55,695 nt of DNA from Mucilaginibacter psychrotolerans (GTDB lineage: Bacteria; Bacteroidota; Bacteroidia; Sphingobacteriales; Sphingobacteriaceae): positions 1-55,695 of the forward strand of contig NZ_SOZE01000036.1 in assembly GCF_004519315.1 (NCBI RefSeq), written 5' to 3'. The notes under the pieces were generated by a model. That model made no database searches, had not been told where the DNA came from, and saw only the letters and a program-made list of their open reading frames with translations. Below are positions 27,001 through 36,600 of the stretch, piece by piece. A program made the translations under genes and the position numbers. Every line of letters starts with the position of its first letter. Positions within the stretch are counted from its first letter, which is position 1.

Positions 27001-28635
27001 AAATAAGATTTCAGCGCCGTTATCCTTGTAATCCTGCATTTTTTGATCGAAGTCCGTGGTCAATCCGTCGGAGGTGAGGTGGGCATGCCCTTTGAAGACA
27101 TAATCAATATTGGCCGTTGTCAAAGAAGTTAACCCAGTAAGGGGTACCTGGTGTGCCGGATCATCAGGAAGAAAGAACACGTGATTGAAGTATACCCGTG
27201 TCATCGTAGACAGCTTACCTGTTTTGACAGGGTCATTGATGCTGATCACGTTTGTCCCGATCCGCTCTTTCAATGTCAGCATCGGCGTAGCACGTTTGTA
27301 TTTAGTGCCGCTGATAGACATAGCTGTTTCTGCCCGCCCTGTGGCAATAGCGAGCGCGGCACTGAAGTTGGCGCTGCCGCCGCCGCCCGAATCCATGTAT
27401 AGGCGGAAATACTTAACACTGTCAGGGTGCTCTATGCTGAAGGCGACCAACTCGTTTTTTGGCGGGGAGATCAGCCGCCCCCCGCTAAGCCAGTTTGTAC
27501 CGTCGGGGCTCACATCCACAATGATGTCGTTGCCGCCTTCAGTCAAATATATCCATACCTTATTGAGCGTGTAAGACCCTTTAAGGTCAAAATAAACTGC
27601 TTCTAATTGATTATAGTAGCCCTTAAAAGAATCGGTGTGTACCATTTTCATCCCCTTACCTGGCGTCCCGCTTGGCACGCCATCAGTCAGGGCAATCCCG
27701 CTGTAATCTACTAATTGGCGGTGATCCAGAAGCTCTCCTGTTATTGGGTCTTTATCATAGGCGGTAGCATAAGCGGTTACCTGTTCAGGTGCGATCGGTA
27801 TCAGTATGTCAGCGACCGGAACAGGTCCGGTAAGAGGCAAGGTAATGAAATTGACGATGTTTGATGCAGGCGCGGTATAAAGCTTCCCATAGGTGGTCTT
27901 ATTGGCAACTACTACGATATAGTAGACCGTTTTCGGTGCCAGTTTGGTAAGGTTTAGGGTTTCGGTATCCCCCGGCCGACGTGGGACTAATTTGTTTTGG
28001 TAAATAGATAAATAGTTCAGGTGATTCAGGTCATTTATCGGGGCATTGCTGATGTAAACAGTATAATTATCAGCAAGTACCGTCTTTCCTTCATCGCCCG
28101 TCGGTGCGGTCCATTGCAGCTGGACTATGGAGCTGTCTATAAAGTTAACCTGCAGGTTGATTATCGCTGCCGGTGGCTGGATATTTATCGCGGCAACGAT
28201 CACTTCAGCCGTCCAGGCGGTAAATCCAGACAGGTTTTCCCAGGTTAACTTGGTAACGGTATTTGGAGGCGTGGAAACCGGTGTTACCAGGCCTTTATTG
28301 TTTGGTGCAAGCGTGACATTATGTAATCCCGTGCTGTCCTGAATAATGATAAGTACACCTGCTTTGCCTGGATTCCGGTCTGTCACATCCAGGATAACAT
28401 CCCGGGAAACGGTAATTTCTTCTATGCCTGATCCGACCCTGACGATTCCAACATTGTCAGGTTGCAGTGTATTGAAAGACTGCTGAACCAATCCCTGTTC
28501 GAAGCGGTTGCGCATCACCTTTAAAAGCTCACGCAGGTCTTTTCCCTGGGTTCTGTCCGGATTCGCCGGATCCGCGTCGTGATCTTTGATTACACTGTCG
28601 ATGTACGAATTTGGAATTGGTTCTATTGTAGGCAT
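24094..28635 (-). CDS. Giant modular protein: FN3, discoidin-like, clan-A glycosidase-like, FN3 (1513 aa)
   Basis: No signal peptide: the start is MPTIEPIPNSYIDSVIKDHD. Order: helical N-terminus (TQGKDLRELLKVMRNRFEQG, reminiscent of phage tail-fibre N-termini), a beta domain to about 150, FN3 (about 160-270), a discoidin-like sandwich (about 300-440; VYFDLKGSYTLNKVWIYL), and a TIM-barrel-like region (about 460-930). In the barrel, RYYEIGLNECD (Glu near 640) and IEFWIGEYGYDEHYGS (Glu near 778) sit where clan GH-A enzymes such as GH39 have acid/base and nucleophile. Then two FN3 modules (about 1000-1190) and a C-terminal Ig-like and mixed region follow. No T9SS sorting domain is recognised at the C-terminus (FIIQECIDN). 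It is the last gene of the operon, 28 bp after its neighbour. A glycan-cleaving activity is plausible but unproven. Confidence 0.8.
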   Translation of the reverse strand: MPTIEPIPNSYIDSVIKDHDADPANPDRTQGKDLRELLKVMRNRFEQGLVQQSFNTLQPDNVGIVRVGSGIEEITVSRDVILDVTDRNPGKAGVLIIIQDSTGLHNVTLAPNNKGLVTPVSTPPNTVTKLTWENLSGFTAWTAEVIVAAINIQPPAAIINLQVNFIDSSIVQLQWTAPTGDEGKTVLADNYTVYISNAPINDLNHLNYLSIYQNKLVPRRPGDTETLNLTKLAPKTVYYIVVVANKTTYGKLYTAPASNIVNFITLPLTGPVPVADILIPIAPEQVTAYATAYDKDPITGELLDHRQLVDYSGIALTDGVPSGTPGKGMKMVHTDSFKGYYNQLEAVYFDLKGSYTLNKVWIYLTEGGNDIIVDVSPDGTNWLSGGRLISPPKNELVAFSIEHPDSVKYFRLYMDSGGGGSANFSAALAIATGRAETAMSISGTKYKRATPMLTLKERIGTNVISINDPVKTGKLSTMTRVYFNHVFFLPDDPAHQVPLTGLTSLTTANIDYVFKGHAHLTSDGLTTDFDQKMQDYKDNGAEILFSLVSGPVFLAPAGSTFDAAKVRKPTDPGVSAVDITQTTNPLNYKFIAQFYGQVAARWGHGHEDGTVIPDSYFRLNSDQEIKKSMGLVRYYEIGLNECDAASTSDSRYTNPEELACIISACWDGHKGLLGPGFGIKEVDPNAKIVMAGLTGNQIGYIKAMFRWWDVNRGYGDYPIDAIQQHLYNTSVGGQSIYGLIGIYSLPPEQGYFMDYVKDYIIWRTSTPTMQNIEFWIGEYGYDEHYGSAFSPDHPDLATRGWMKAVYILRAFLVADWMQIDRFIQYAYFGYAYLSQFPLTTPEVYSNFATSGYFDNSGINPTDQPLTAYWYTVAFRKAIAGYRFAHACVVAGIAQTADVVVNNNNPELYCFAYTSDDPAKKSMLVVWLGSKYNDPTFHADIYVEATDINVNYLEFENLHITHAENGTAGSLSTEVSGDIRKANVKITTTPTFVYTNRIGATKLINPSDVTVRAASSSELILSWKDANIGLNSTVILRSLQPDANFTQIHDAYIDNGSFTDTGLDEYTTYFYKLQFKVGAISSDQSAVYGGVTAKVIAVPSGFAVISKSPSTVKLGWSYGAADTAYIQGFELWRSITDPAGTYSKIATISASESNYTDIGLAANTTYYYKLRAFKGLDYGDYTLKTSETTDPITITAPVITSVETNYPGDRLTLRFSLPMSDPAGQQGNFTIIETVSGAPALRSGLSITLDPSDNTVMRIYLNSAFTSPSTVLRMAYDGVNGTLESVYGVKLAGFTNKAITNRYHDSNLLVKTMQINLAVTGSPSGLASWTDVNMSTRFGNASNSVTPVRDINNVDTGYNFTFIEHYPDSHLQDLINATVGNQIKITDPLNSLFPATVRATNAVMGAKKLIFTLLKADPTKIYNVITTGWQYNTNDGQRTVIEGNNGSIAIFDPGENITQFVQITNLKPGLYSLPDTSGTAADGYEGMKIVFTCYDQMFDKATVSGFIIQECIDN

Positions 28636-28663
28636 AATTTTATATTTTATAGACTGTGCTTAA

Positions 28664-31600
28664 TTAAATCGTTGTCTCTTTATCTGCTAAACTCATTAGC
28701 CCGGAAGCGTTTTCCACCTTCACTTTAAAGCGATTGTAAATCCGGTTGCCATCCTCGTCTAACGTTACCAGGCCGGGAAGAGGATAAATGGCAGTCGAAA
28801 CTCCAGGAGCAGGGGTTATTTTACTGATCATTGCCCAGTTACCGCGGCTGTTCTGCTGATAGAGATAATAGGTAGCTTTTTCATAATCCACGTCCCACTT
28901 GAGTTTTGAATCCTCGTATCGCAGTACCGGGGCCTCGGGGTTAATAAAGTCTACAATAATTATGGTCAGAAGCTCGGATGGCAGTGAAAGGATATCCTCT
29001 GTATGCTCTTTTTCATTGATGATCGTCCGAACATAAACTACGCGGTAGAAGATGGTCTTGCCAATAAGCGGCCTGGGCAACTCGGAAAAATTATCGCTTA
29101 TTACCGGATTGGCAATCCAATTACTGTCAATTCCGATTTCTAAAGCCAGCTGCATATGTTCGGGCGAGTCAGCATTTACCAGATCCGTAGTGCGATAAAG
29201 CCTGATTTTATTTACCTGATCGGACTTGGTAAAGGAAGAAATGCGCAGGCTCACCGTAACCGGATTGCCAGCTTCATCCGGTACCATATTGATTTCTGAA
29301 GAGCTAATGATTGGCGCCGGGGCTGGAAGCGTATTTAAAATCGTTACCGGACCGGCCAGGTAACTGAGCCTGCCGGTTATCAAATGGTAATCTACTTCCG
29401 CGCAGGTATAGAAATATTGGCTTCTTGATGTACCGCTCAGATTATAGTCAGTCAACCGGATATAATAAGTATTGGGCTGATCTTGGTCATCGAACTTTCT
29501 CACCATTGGGAACGGATCAAAATTAGGACTCGACGGGTTCAATAAATTACCATTGATATCTTTAATAGTTGGCAGCTTATTCTCGGTCTGATGGCCGGTC
29601 CGGACAAACTGGTTTATTATAGTTTGTTCAGAAAGCGGCAATAAGGTTGAACGCACTGCCTTCAGGTATTTATCATATTTCACATTTGGATTATCCGCGC
29701 TGTCGGTAAGTCCAGCCTTATCCGGGTCTGGTAATGCATAACTGTCGTTGCCTTCTCCATAATTGCTAAAATGCCCATCATTATTCGGATCAAAACGCAG
29801 GTTGACCATGTCAGAAGCACGCTGACGTGCGTCCGGATCGTTTTCGATCAATGAAAGGCGGGTCTTTATATCAGCAATCGTATCGGGCTGATACAATGCC
29901 CGGTATACTTCTTCATCGTTAGTACGATAAAACATAAAGCCAAATGGAAAACGCTTTAGTCCGTCATTGTCCGGTTCGATACGTGCGTCCATAGAAAAGG
30001 CAGCCTTTCCGGTCATATCCGGCCTTACCTTATAGGTTTCCAAAATCGGCGCATTCAGCTGTTCAGGCTTGATCACGCTACGGGTTAGCAATACAGCGGG
30101 GACAGAAAGCTTTGAGACCAAACCTGTTACTGAACGGGAATTGACAGACCGCATTCCAAAAAGTATTTTTTTGCTTAGCGTGTCCGATGCTGGCAGCAAG
30201 TCCGACCTGTTAAAATGAGATCCAGGTGCCGGTTCCGGGAACAAATACGCACGGTAGCCTGGATGAAAGTTTACGCCGGGAACGAGCGGAGCCTCCGGGG
30301 TCGAGGTACGTACCGGCTCTTCAGCGTATGAGGCGTCGTAAGCATAAACCAGCAACGGATTGAACTGCTCAATTTTGATCACCTGAACCGATTTACGCTT
30401 CACGGACCCATCCGAAGCGGACGCAGTAAGCGGCATGCGGATTAGTCCGTTATTCCATTCTACGTGCGGCGTTTGCAACGTCGACGGATTATTTGCCCCC
30501 GGCGCTTCCGGATCAAACGGCAGGTTAACCTGCGGATGAGGTGCAAGTGACACAGCCTGGAATTGAATCTTGTAATAGCCAGGCAAGCTCGGCTGGCCGT
30601 CGGGGTTGCTTTCAACCGGCGTGACAGCAGCAGGCCCGTACACTCCCCCTATGAGTTTTCTGGTAACATAACCTTCAGAATTAGTCTCTGTTTCGATTAC
30701 CGGCGCGGTGGTGTCCCCGAGGTCGACAAGCGAGATCTGATTATGCACCAGTTCCCAATTGGTTGTGTCACTGAGATTTTCAATCATAGAAAAACGGCTG
30801 TTAATCTCCGGCGCGATATACACTTTTCTCGCTGCATAAAGGTTGGTACCTGAGCCATCCTCGCTTAATTCTACGTTATAATTCTTTTCAATCGTAATTA
30901 CAGGGCCCAGCGTTCCGGCTGTAATTGCCTGAACTTTAAACTGTCCTTCTTTTGTAGAAAGGATACTGTTATGAAATTTGTCAAAATTAACCGGGCTTAT
31001 GTTCGGGTTAACTGGCGAGCCATCAAGCGAATCATAAATACCAGTAAACAGCCGCAATAAATCATGGTTGCCAAAAACAGGCAGCGCATTGATGATTACG
31101 CCTGTAACTTCCTGAGGTTCGCCAATTTTAAACAGTGCCTGTACTTTATCCGGCTTAGCCAGGCGCGCCTTTGACAAATCACCGGGGTCCTGCAGATAAG
31201 AAATATCCGTAATGTCCAGCCAGTTGAAGTTTACCCTCGTAAAGCTTACATCAGCGGCGTCCCCAAACTGACCGATCCTGTGGTCAAGCCAGTACTGCTC
31301 CCGTTGGGTAGAGAACAAAGGTTCCGGCTCAACCTGTATGTAGTGGACATTAAAGTCGTCTGGAGCGCTCAAGCGGTTAAATTCAGGAAACAGCGTTACA
31401 TCGGTTTGCGCGGTGTCGCTGTTCTCTGATACACGGCCTAATAAATCTATTCCATAAATCGCATACTCATGGACGCCGTTTTGTTGCTCCATGTGGATGT
31501 AAAGGCTATCCGGGTTGTCAGGTACCGGGATCGTTTCCTTAACCTTTCCTTCCGGGAATGCGCCGTTATAAGCGAAATACTGATGCCCTAAATTTTGGGT

Positions 31601-33592
31601 GTCGGTGATAGCAGGTTTTTGCCAGGTACTTTGTCCGGCAAGACGGTATTCCACGCCGTAAAGTACCGGCCTTGGATGAATGAACTCGTTATCATTTTCA
31701 TCCGCATTTAAATCTGCGAAAAAATCATATCCGCCTATCTCTTCCGCAAACGGCTGTCGGCCTACATTAACGATACGTTGCTCGGCATGGATAGAATATC
31801 CACTTTCATCGACCATCCCGTTGCTCAGTTCGTCTGCCTGGGGGAACGCATAGTTTAATGGACGGATTACCGGCTTGAGCGGTAATAAATAATCGGCTTT
31901 GCTTACGGGTAAGCTTAAAAATTCATGTGTTTCTGTCTCAGCGGAGCCTGGCAACCGTGGTGCCGTATAGGTGATTTTAAAAATGTATTTTATGGAGCTT
32001 CCGCCTCCTGTCGTATCAATATGACCAAGACCGAGCATCCGGGCAATATGATAGTCCATTGCCATTAGATTGAGGACATCAACATAACTGATCTCTAGCC
32101 CGTCTGACACCGGATCGGCGTCGATGCTGCGCAGCGTATCCATAGCCCTCGGATCCGTGCGGCTCAGCAGCAGGTACCGTTCTACAACTTCCTTCAGGCT
32201 GGGCTGGTCGGGCACCGAATCCAGCCATTTATCCTTATAATTCTGTACCCGTACCTTAGATCCTCCGGTGTATTGCGGCCAGCTGTTATCTACCGGGTAA
32301 GCAGGAGCCTCCAGGCGGTCAAACACCAGGCTATCCTCGACCGACAGGCTAAACCCGGATCCGATTGCAGTCCAATCCGTCTCGGTTTTGGATTTGAGCT
32401 GATCATGGTATGTTTCAAAACTCAGGCTTTGTAAATAGGCGTTACCGTCTTTTTTTATGTGGACGCGATAAAGGTCGTTACCCATCATTTCTTCGCTTAT
32501 CGCGCTGCCTGTGGTGAGCTTGAACGTCCTTCTTATACTTGAGGGGATATCGCCGCGTTGCGTTGTACCTACTACGCTAATGGCCCGGAGTTTCAAAACA
32601 GCAGGCAGGGTATCCACTTTTCTTTTGACCACCAGGCCCAGCGTGAAAAATCGCTTGTTTTTCACCTCTGCTTCCAGCAAACCATCGTAGCTTTTTAAAA
32701 ATCCAAAATGATCCGTGACCGGGTCGGACGTAGCCAGCAAACTGTCGTATTGCTGTTGATCGGAGAAAAAAAGCTTTATACGGTCGGTAGCAACCGTACC
32801 TCCGGAAGAATGATTAACGATATAGGTCCAGCTCCGGGCTGACGCATCGATTACCGGCGTGTTTGTCTCCAGGTCAAGCGTAAGTTTAATTGGCGTGTAT
32901 GCCGAGCGGCTGAGCTGCACATAGTCATTTTGGAGATTGTAGCCTGAAAGGCCGGTGCCTGAAGCCTCGTAATCGCCGCGCGGGATATGGTTTTCGCCCA
33001 ACTCGCCTGTCAGGCTCCAGCGGAGGTGGATGCCTGCCGGAATTCCATTTTCGCCGTTCGATCCCGCTGCATGAAGATACAGCGAGGAAGAGTTGTTGTA
33101 ATAGAATGAAGATACGGGATCGCATGGATTAAGCCCTGCTGCGTCCAGGTAAGTCTGCAACTCATCGAAGGCATCCAGTACTGGTATCAGCGCGGCATCA
33201 ACGGACAGCTTCACCAGGTCGGCCAATTCCGAAATTCGCAGGTTCAGCTTTGCCAAATCTGCCAGTATCGCCAGAAAAAGGTTGCCAAAGGCAAGCGCGC
33301 CGGTGCTATCTGTCCCGGTATTGAAATCGGCCGACGAGAAATCCAGCGGCTCGAATTCTCCACGGAAATTACCCGCGCTGTCGGTGCTTTTTCCATCCAG
33401 CGCAGCGAGCACGCTACGCGTGCGGACGAAAAGCCGCCTCAGGAGGTCTTTTTCGAAAGTATTCAGTAAGGCCTGCAAACCGGCATCACCGTTGTAGGCC
33501 CCGGAATTATTCTGCGCCTGGATAGCGGCCAAACAGGACGCCATAGCGCTGTAGTCCGCTGAAAAAGCATAATATCTATCGGCTGTAGGCAT
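28664..33592 (-). CDS. Giant protein with GIHLRW and ARMLGL motifs, unknown function (1642 aa)
   Basis: No signal peptide (MPTADRYYAFSADYSAMASC). Residues 1-150 are helical (LAILADLAKLNLRISELADL). The rest is mainly beta. Two recognisable blocks are IPAGIHLRWSLTGELGENH near 187 and DVLNLMAMDYHIARMLGLGH near 515. I associate this motif pair with very large uncharacterised proteins in diverse bacteria, but cannot name a family. The C-terminal part carries FN3-like strands (VLRYEDSKLKWDVDYEKATYYL). No catalytic signature is seen. The many Asp/Asn-rich loops suggest calcium binding. It lies 39 bp after the 2135-residue gene and shares its MPT-type start with the next gene. Confidence 0.78.
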   Translation of the reverse strand: MPTADRYYAFSADYSAMASCLAAIQAQNNSGAYNGDAGLQALLNTFEKDLLRRLFVRTRSVLAALDGKSTDSAGNFRGEFEPLDFSSADFNTGTDSTGALAFGNLFLAILADLAKLNLRISELADLVKLSVDAALIPVLDAFDELQTYLDAAGLNPCDPVSSFYYNNSSSLYLHAAGSNGENGIPAGIHLRWSLTGELGENHIPRGDYEASGTGLSGYNLQNDYVQLSRSAYTPIKLTLDLETNTPVIDASARSWTYIVNHSSGGTVATDRIKLFFSDQQQYDSLLATSDPVTDHFGFLKSYDGLLEAEVKNKRFFTLGLVVKRKVDTLPAVLKLRAISVVGTTQRGDIPSSIRRTFKLTTGSAISEEMMGNDLYRVHIKKDGNAYLQSLSFETYHDQLKSKTETDWTAIGSGFSLSVEDSLVFDRLEAPAYPVDNSWPQYTGGSKVRVQNYKDKWLDSVPDQPSLKEVVERYLLLSRTDPRAMDTLRSIDADPVSDGLEISYVDVLNLMAMDYHIARMLGLGHIDTTGGGSSIKYIFKITYTAPRLPGSAETETHEFLSLPVSKADYLLPLKPVIRPLNYAFPQADELSNGMVDESGYSIHAEQRIVNVGRQPFAEEIGGYDFFADLNADENDNEFIHPRPVLYGVEYRLAGQSTWQKPAITDTQNLGHQYFAYNGAFPEGKVKETIPVPDNPDSLYIHMEQQNGVHEYAIYGIDLLGRVSENSDTAQTDVTLFPEFNRLSAPDDFNVHYIQVEPEPLFSTQREQYWLDHRIGQFGDAADVSFTRVNFNWLDITDISYLQDPGDLSKARLAKPDKVQALFKIGEPQEVTGVIINALPVFGNHDLLRLFTGIYDSLDGSPVNPNISPVNFDKFHNSILSTKEGQFKVQAITAGTLGPVITIEKNYNVELSEDGSGTNLYAARKVYIAPEINSRFSMIENLSDTTNWELVHNQISLVDLGDTTAPVIETETNSEGYVTRKLIGGVYGPAAVTPVESNPDGQPSLPGYYKIQFQAVSLAPHPQVNLPFDPEAPGANNPSTLQTPHVEWNNGLIRMPLTASASDGSVKRKSVQVIKIEQFNPLLVYAYDASYAEEPVRTSTPEAPLVPGVNFHPGYRAYLFPEPAPGSHFNRSDLLPASDTLSKKILFGMRSVNSRSVTGLVSKLSVPAVLLTRSVIKPEQLNAPILETYKVRPDMTGKAAFSMDARIEPDNDGLKRFPFGFMFYRTNDEEVYRALYQPDTIADIKTRLSLIENDPDARQRASDMVNLRFDPNNDGHFSNYGEGNDSYALPDPDKAGLTDSADNPNVKYDKYLKAVRSTLLPLSEQTIINQFVRTGHQTENKLPTIKDINGNLLNPSSPNFDPFPMVRKFDDQDQPNTYYIRLTDYNLSGTSRSQYFYTCAEVDYHLITGRLSYLAGPVTILNTLPAPAPIISSSEINMVPDEAGNPVTVSLRISSFTKSDQVNKIRLYRTTDLVNADSPEHMQLALEIGIDSNWIANPVISDNFSELPRPLIGKTIFYRVVYVRTIINEKEHTEDILSLPSELLTIIIVDFINPEAPVLRYEDSKLKWDVDYEKATYYLYQQNSRGNWAMISKITPAPGVSTAIYPLPGLVTLDEDGNRIYNRFKVKVENASGLMSLADKETTI

Positions 33593-33631
33593 TCGTTTAT
33601 ATTATTTGTTGTTGGTTGTCTTTTTGTCCCC

Positions 33632-36600
33632 TTATAACTCTTGCGGTGCAATATCGATCAGCGGCGTTTCATACTCGTCGAAAAGCGTATTGAAATCATC
33701 CCCGTCGAATATCTTATGGCGGAAACGCAACTTCATTTTTCCAGCCGGGATCGCCATTTGGGAATTCGTGATAAAAACTGAACTGGTGTCTGCTGAATGG
33801 ATATAAATAAACCCGCTTTCCGCTTGTACAGAATTATCGGATAAAGTAAGGCTCAGGCCTACTGTATCGGCCAGTAAATCTCCCGCTAACTTGGGGTCGT
33901 TGAAGGGCTCCGGGTTACGGACTAAAACACCCATTATCGAGGCGCTTCCGGTACTAGGAACGATATTGTTGAACACCGTAATAACCGTCCCCCCTACCGG
34001 CAACCAATCTGTGATTTGCAGGCCGCCATATATAAGCCTATCAAACCTGGTTGCATACCGTAAGGTGTCTGGCGGATCATTCTGCAAATTATTATCTATT
34101 AAAAGTTTAAGGCGCGATTCAATTTCGGCAGGAGAGAAAAACACATTTTTCACATACGCCGCGTAAACCGGCGCCGGATCCGGATAATTGAGTATAAAGC
34201 TCCGTACCTGTTCTGTAAAAGAGGCGTATCGTGAGGTAAGGAAACCGAAACGGTGCACTTCGTTTCGCTCAATGGCTGCGCCTGAAGGCTGATAGATTGC
34301 GCTGAAAAGAGCTGTATACAATTTGCCGGGCTGTAAATCAGGAAAACTGTAAGCACCCTGTTTAAGCCGTTTTCTGATTGGCGTTGGCATAGAATAACAG
34401 TTAGCCTGCGCAGCAATCTTGTTCATCAGGTATAGCGCACGCTGATCCGGAGGCAACGAAAGGTAGTTATCATCTGTCACCAGTGCATCCTTAACCGGTT
34501 CCCATACCAGTTGCTCGGTTGTTGCATTGCCATAAGTATCAAGCAGCACCAATTCAAGGCTGGAACTCACCGGAGGAAGGTTTTGGTAGGCAGCCCAATC
34601 CGCAAACATCGCGTTGATGTAAGGCTTCACAAAAAAGAGCTTGACCTGCGGCAAATGCCAGAACACAGGCTTGCTTAAATTAAACCGTCCTTGCGCATCC
34701 GGGTAGGAACGCTCAAAATCGATGTAATGCTTTAGGTTGGCCAATTTGAACTCGGATGCACGATCACTTTCCGCTAATTCCTTGTATTTAGGATTGCGCT
34801 GATGGAAATGTCCTACTGGTCCTGCTGTCTTAAAGCCGAATATATGTGTTTTTAACCCTGGAGGAGAGGTTGGTACCGTTCCGTTGACCTTATCCTGGGT
34901 CCTTACCCTTACCGCAAAAATGGTATTCGGGCGCCATACAGGCTGCACAGTGCGGTCCAGTCCGTCGCTCAGGATTTTTACCTCATCGATAACGTGGGCC
35001 TCGGTCACCGGATTATCGATTACCCGCTGGTGAAGGCTGGTACTCATAAAGTTGACTTCGCGAAGGTAGGTATGCGTAGGTTCGGACGAATAAACCGCGA
35101 GCTGGCCAGGTATATCAACCGTTGCTTTCAGGACTTTATCCAGATAGATAGATATTTTCCCTGCTTGGCGGTCAATAGATATAAAGATGTTTTTAAACTG
35201 GTTTTCGCTTAGCTGTTTGCTACTGCAATCAATTGCGTATTGATCCGTAACCTCCGTACTCCAACTACTGAGTTCGTGATAACAGCTCAATACCACGCTG
35301 AAAGAGGGAACATCTGCCAAGGCATTATATATTGTCCCACGTGCGTTGGTAGCCCGTTGTACGAGGTGAACCGAGTAGCCTTTGCTGTAACCTGAAGAGG
35401 TGTCATGGTTGATTTTATACAGCAGTGTCCTAACGCCTTTTATCCATGGGTTAACTGCTACCGTGAACTGGAATGAGAAGTTGCTGTTTTCTACCAGAAG
35501 GCCGCTAAAAAAGGGCACTAGCAATGCATCCTGGCTGCTATTGAATAAATAAACATCATTGGATGCATTTTGCCCGCTAGCGCTTTGTGCGAAGAACGCG
35601 GCAACGCGATCCGGAGTTCCCGTTACCAGTCCCGGATGATTTCCTGTGCTGCTCGCCCGGGAGATCATCGGCCATTGACCGGCAAGGTCTGTTTGGTCAC
35701 GAGACAGTTTGTTTATTACTTCCTGAGCAGAATAGCTTCTGGTGTAAAAACTTACGTAAAGCAGTGCCTTGGGAAGCTCGAAGGTGTTATAAATTGAGGA
35801 TAGGGTACCAAGCACCGGGGTTGGAAGATCAATATGCCCCCCGATTACCAGATTTCCGGTATAGTTCAGCCGCCTTTTCTCATTGAAATTTATGAGGACC
35901 TGGTGAATGGGTTTTGTGATATCATTATAGCCGATCAGCTTGTCCTGCTCAGTTCTTCCAACCTGTTGGCGGCCGGTTTCCGATAGTATAGGTATAGCTA
36001 TTCCGAATAACGTACGGTAATATGTCGTCGTGATAAATTTAATTGTGATGTCATTTTCATTTGCACCGAATTTTAGCTCCATCGCACTCACGGGTTGAGG
36101 CAGATCGATTTTGATACTTCCCTGATATCCGTCCAGATAAAGATCATTCCGAACGACCGACAGATCGGCCTTAACCGAAGCATTCATTCCAATGATGGTA
36201 AAAGGCACAGCCTTAAAGTACTGCGTTTGGTCGTTGTCGTAAACTGTATCCACCAGTTCGTTTTTCCAGTCGACAATGGTTTTGCCCAACACCGCATCAT
36301 AGCAAAATAATGCCTTCTTCGGAAAGTTGCGTGCATCCATATCGGATATCACGTTATCATCCTCAGTCAGGTAGCTGAACATATTTTGCGAAAGTAGCCG
36401 GATCTTATTATACTTATTCGGCTCTACAAGCTGCCAATACCCTTGCTTAAGGGTATTAAGCGCAATGGCCGAAGGCCCTGTGTTAGATTCTACTATTGCG
36501 GTAACCGCTTCGTAAACATTATATGCTACCCACTCACCGCTTGTAGTGTCGCCCTTCCAGGCGAAGATGTCGATTTGCTTTAACTCAAACTCATGTTTAA

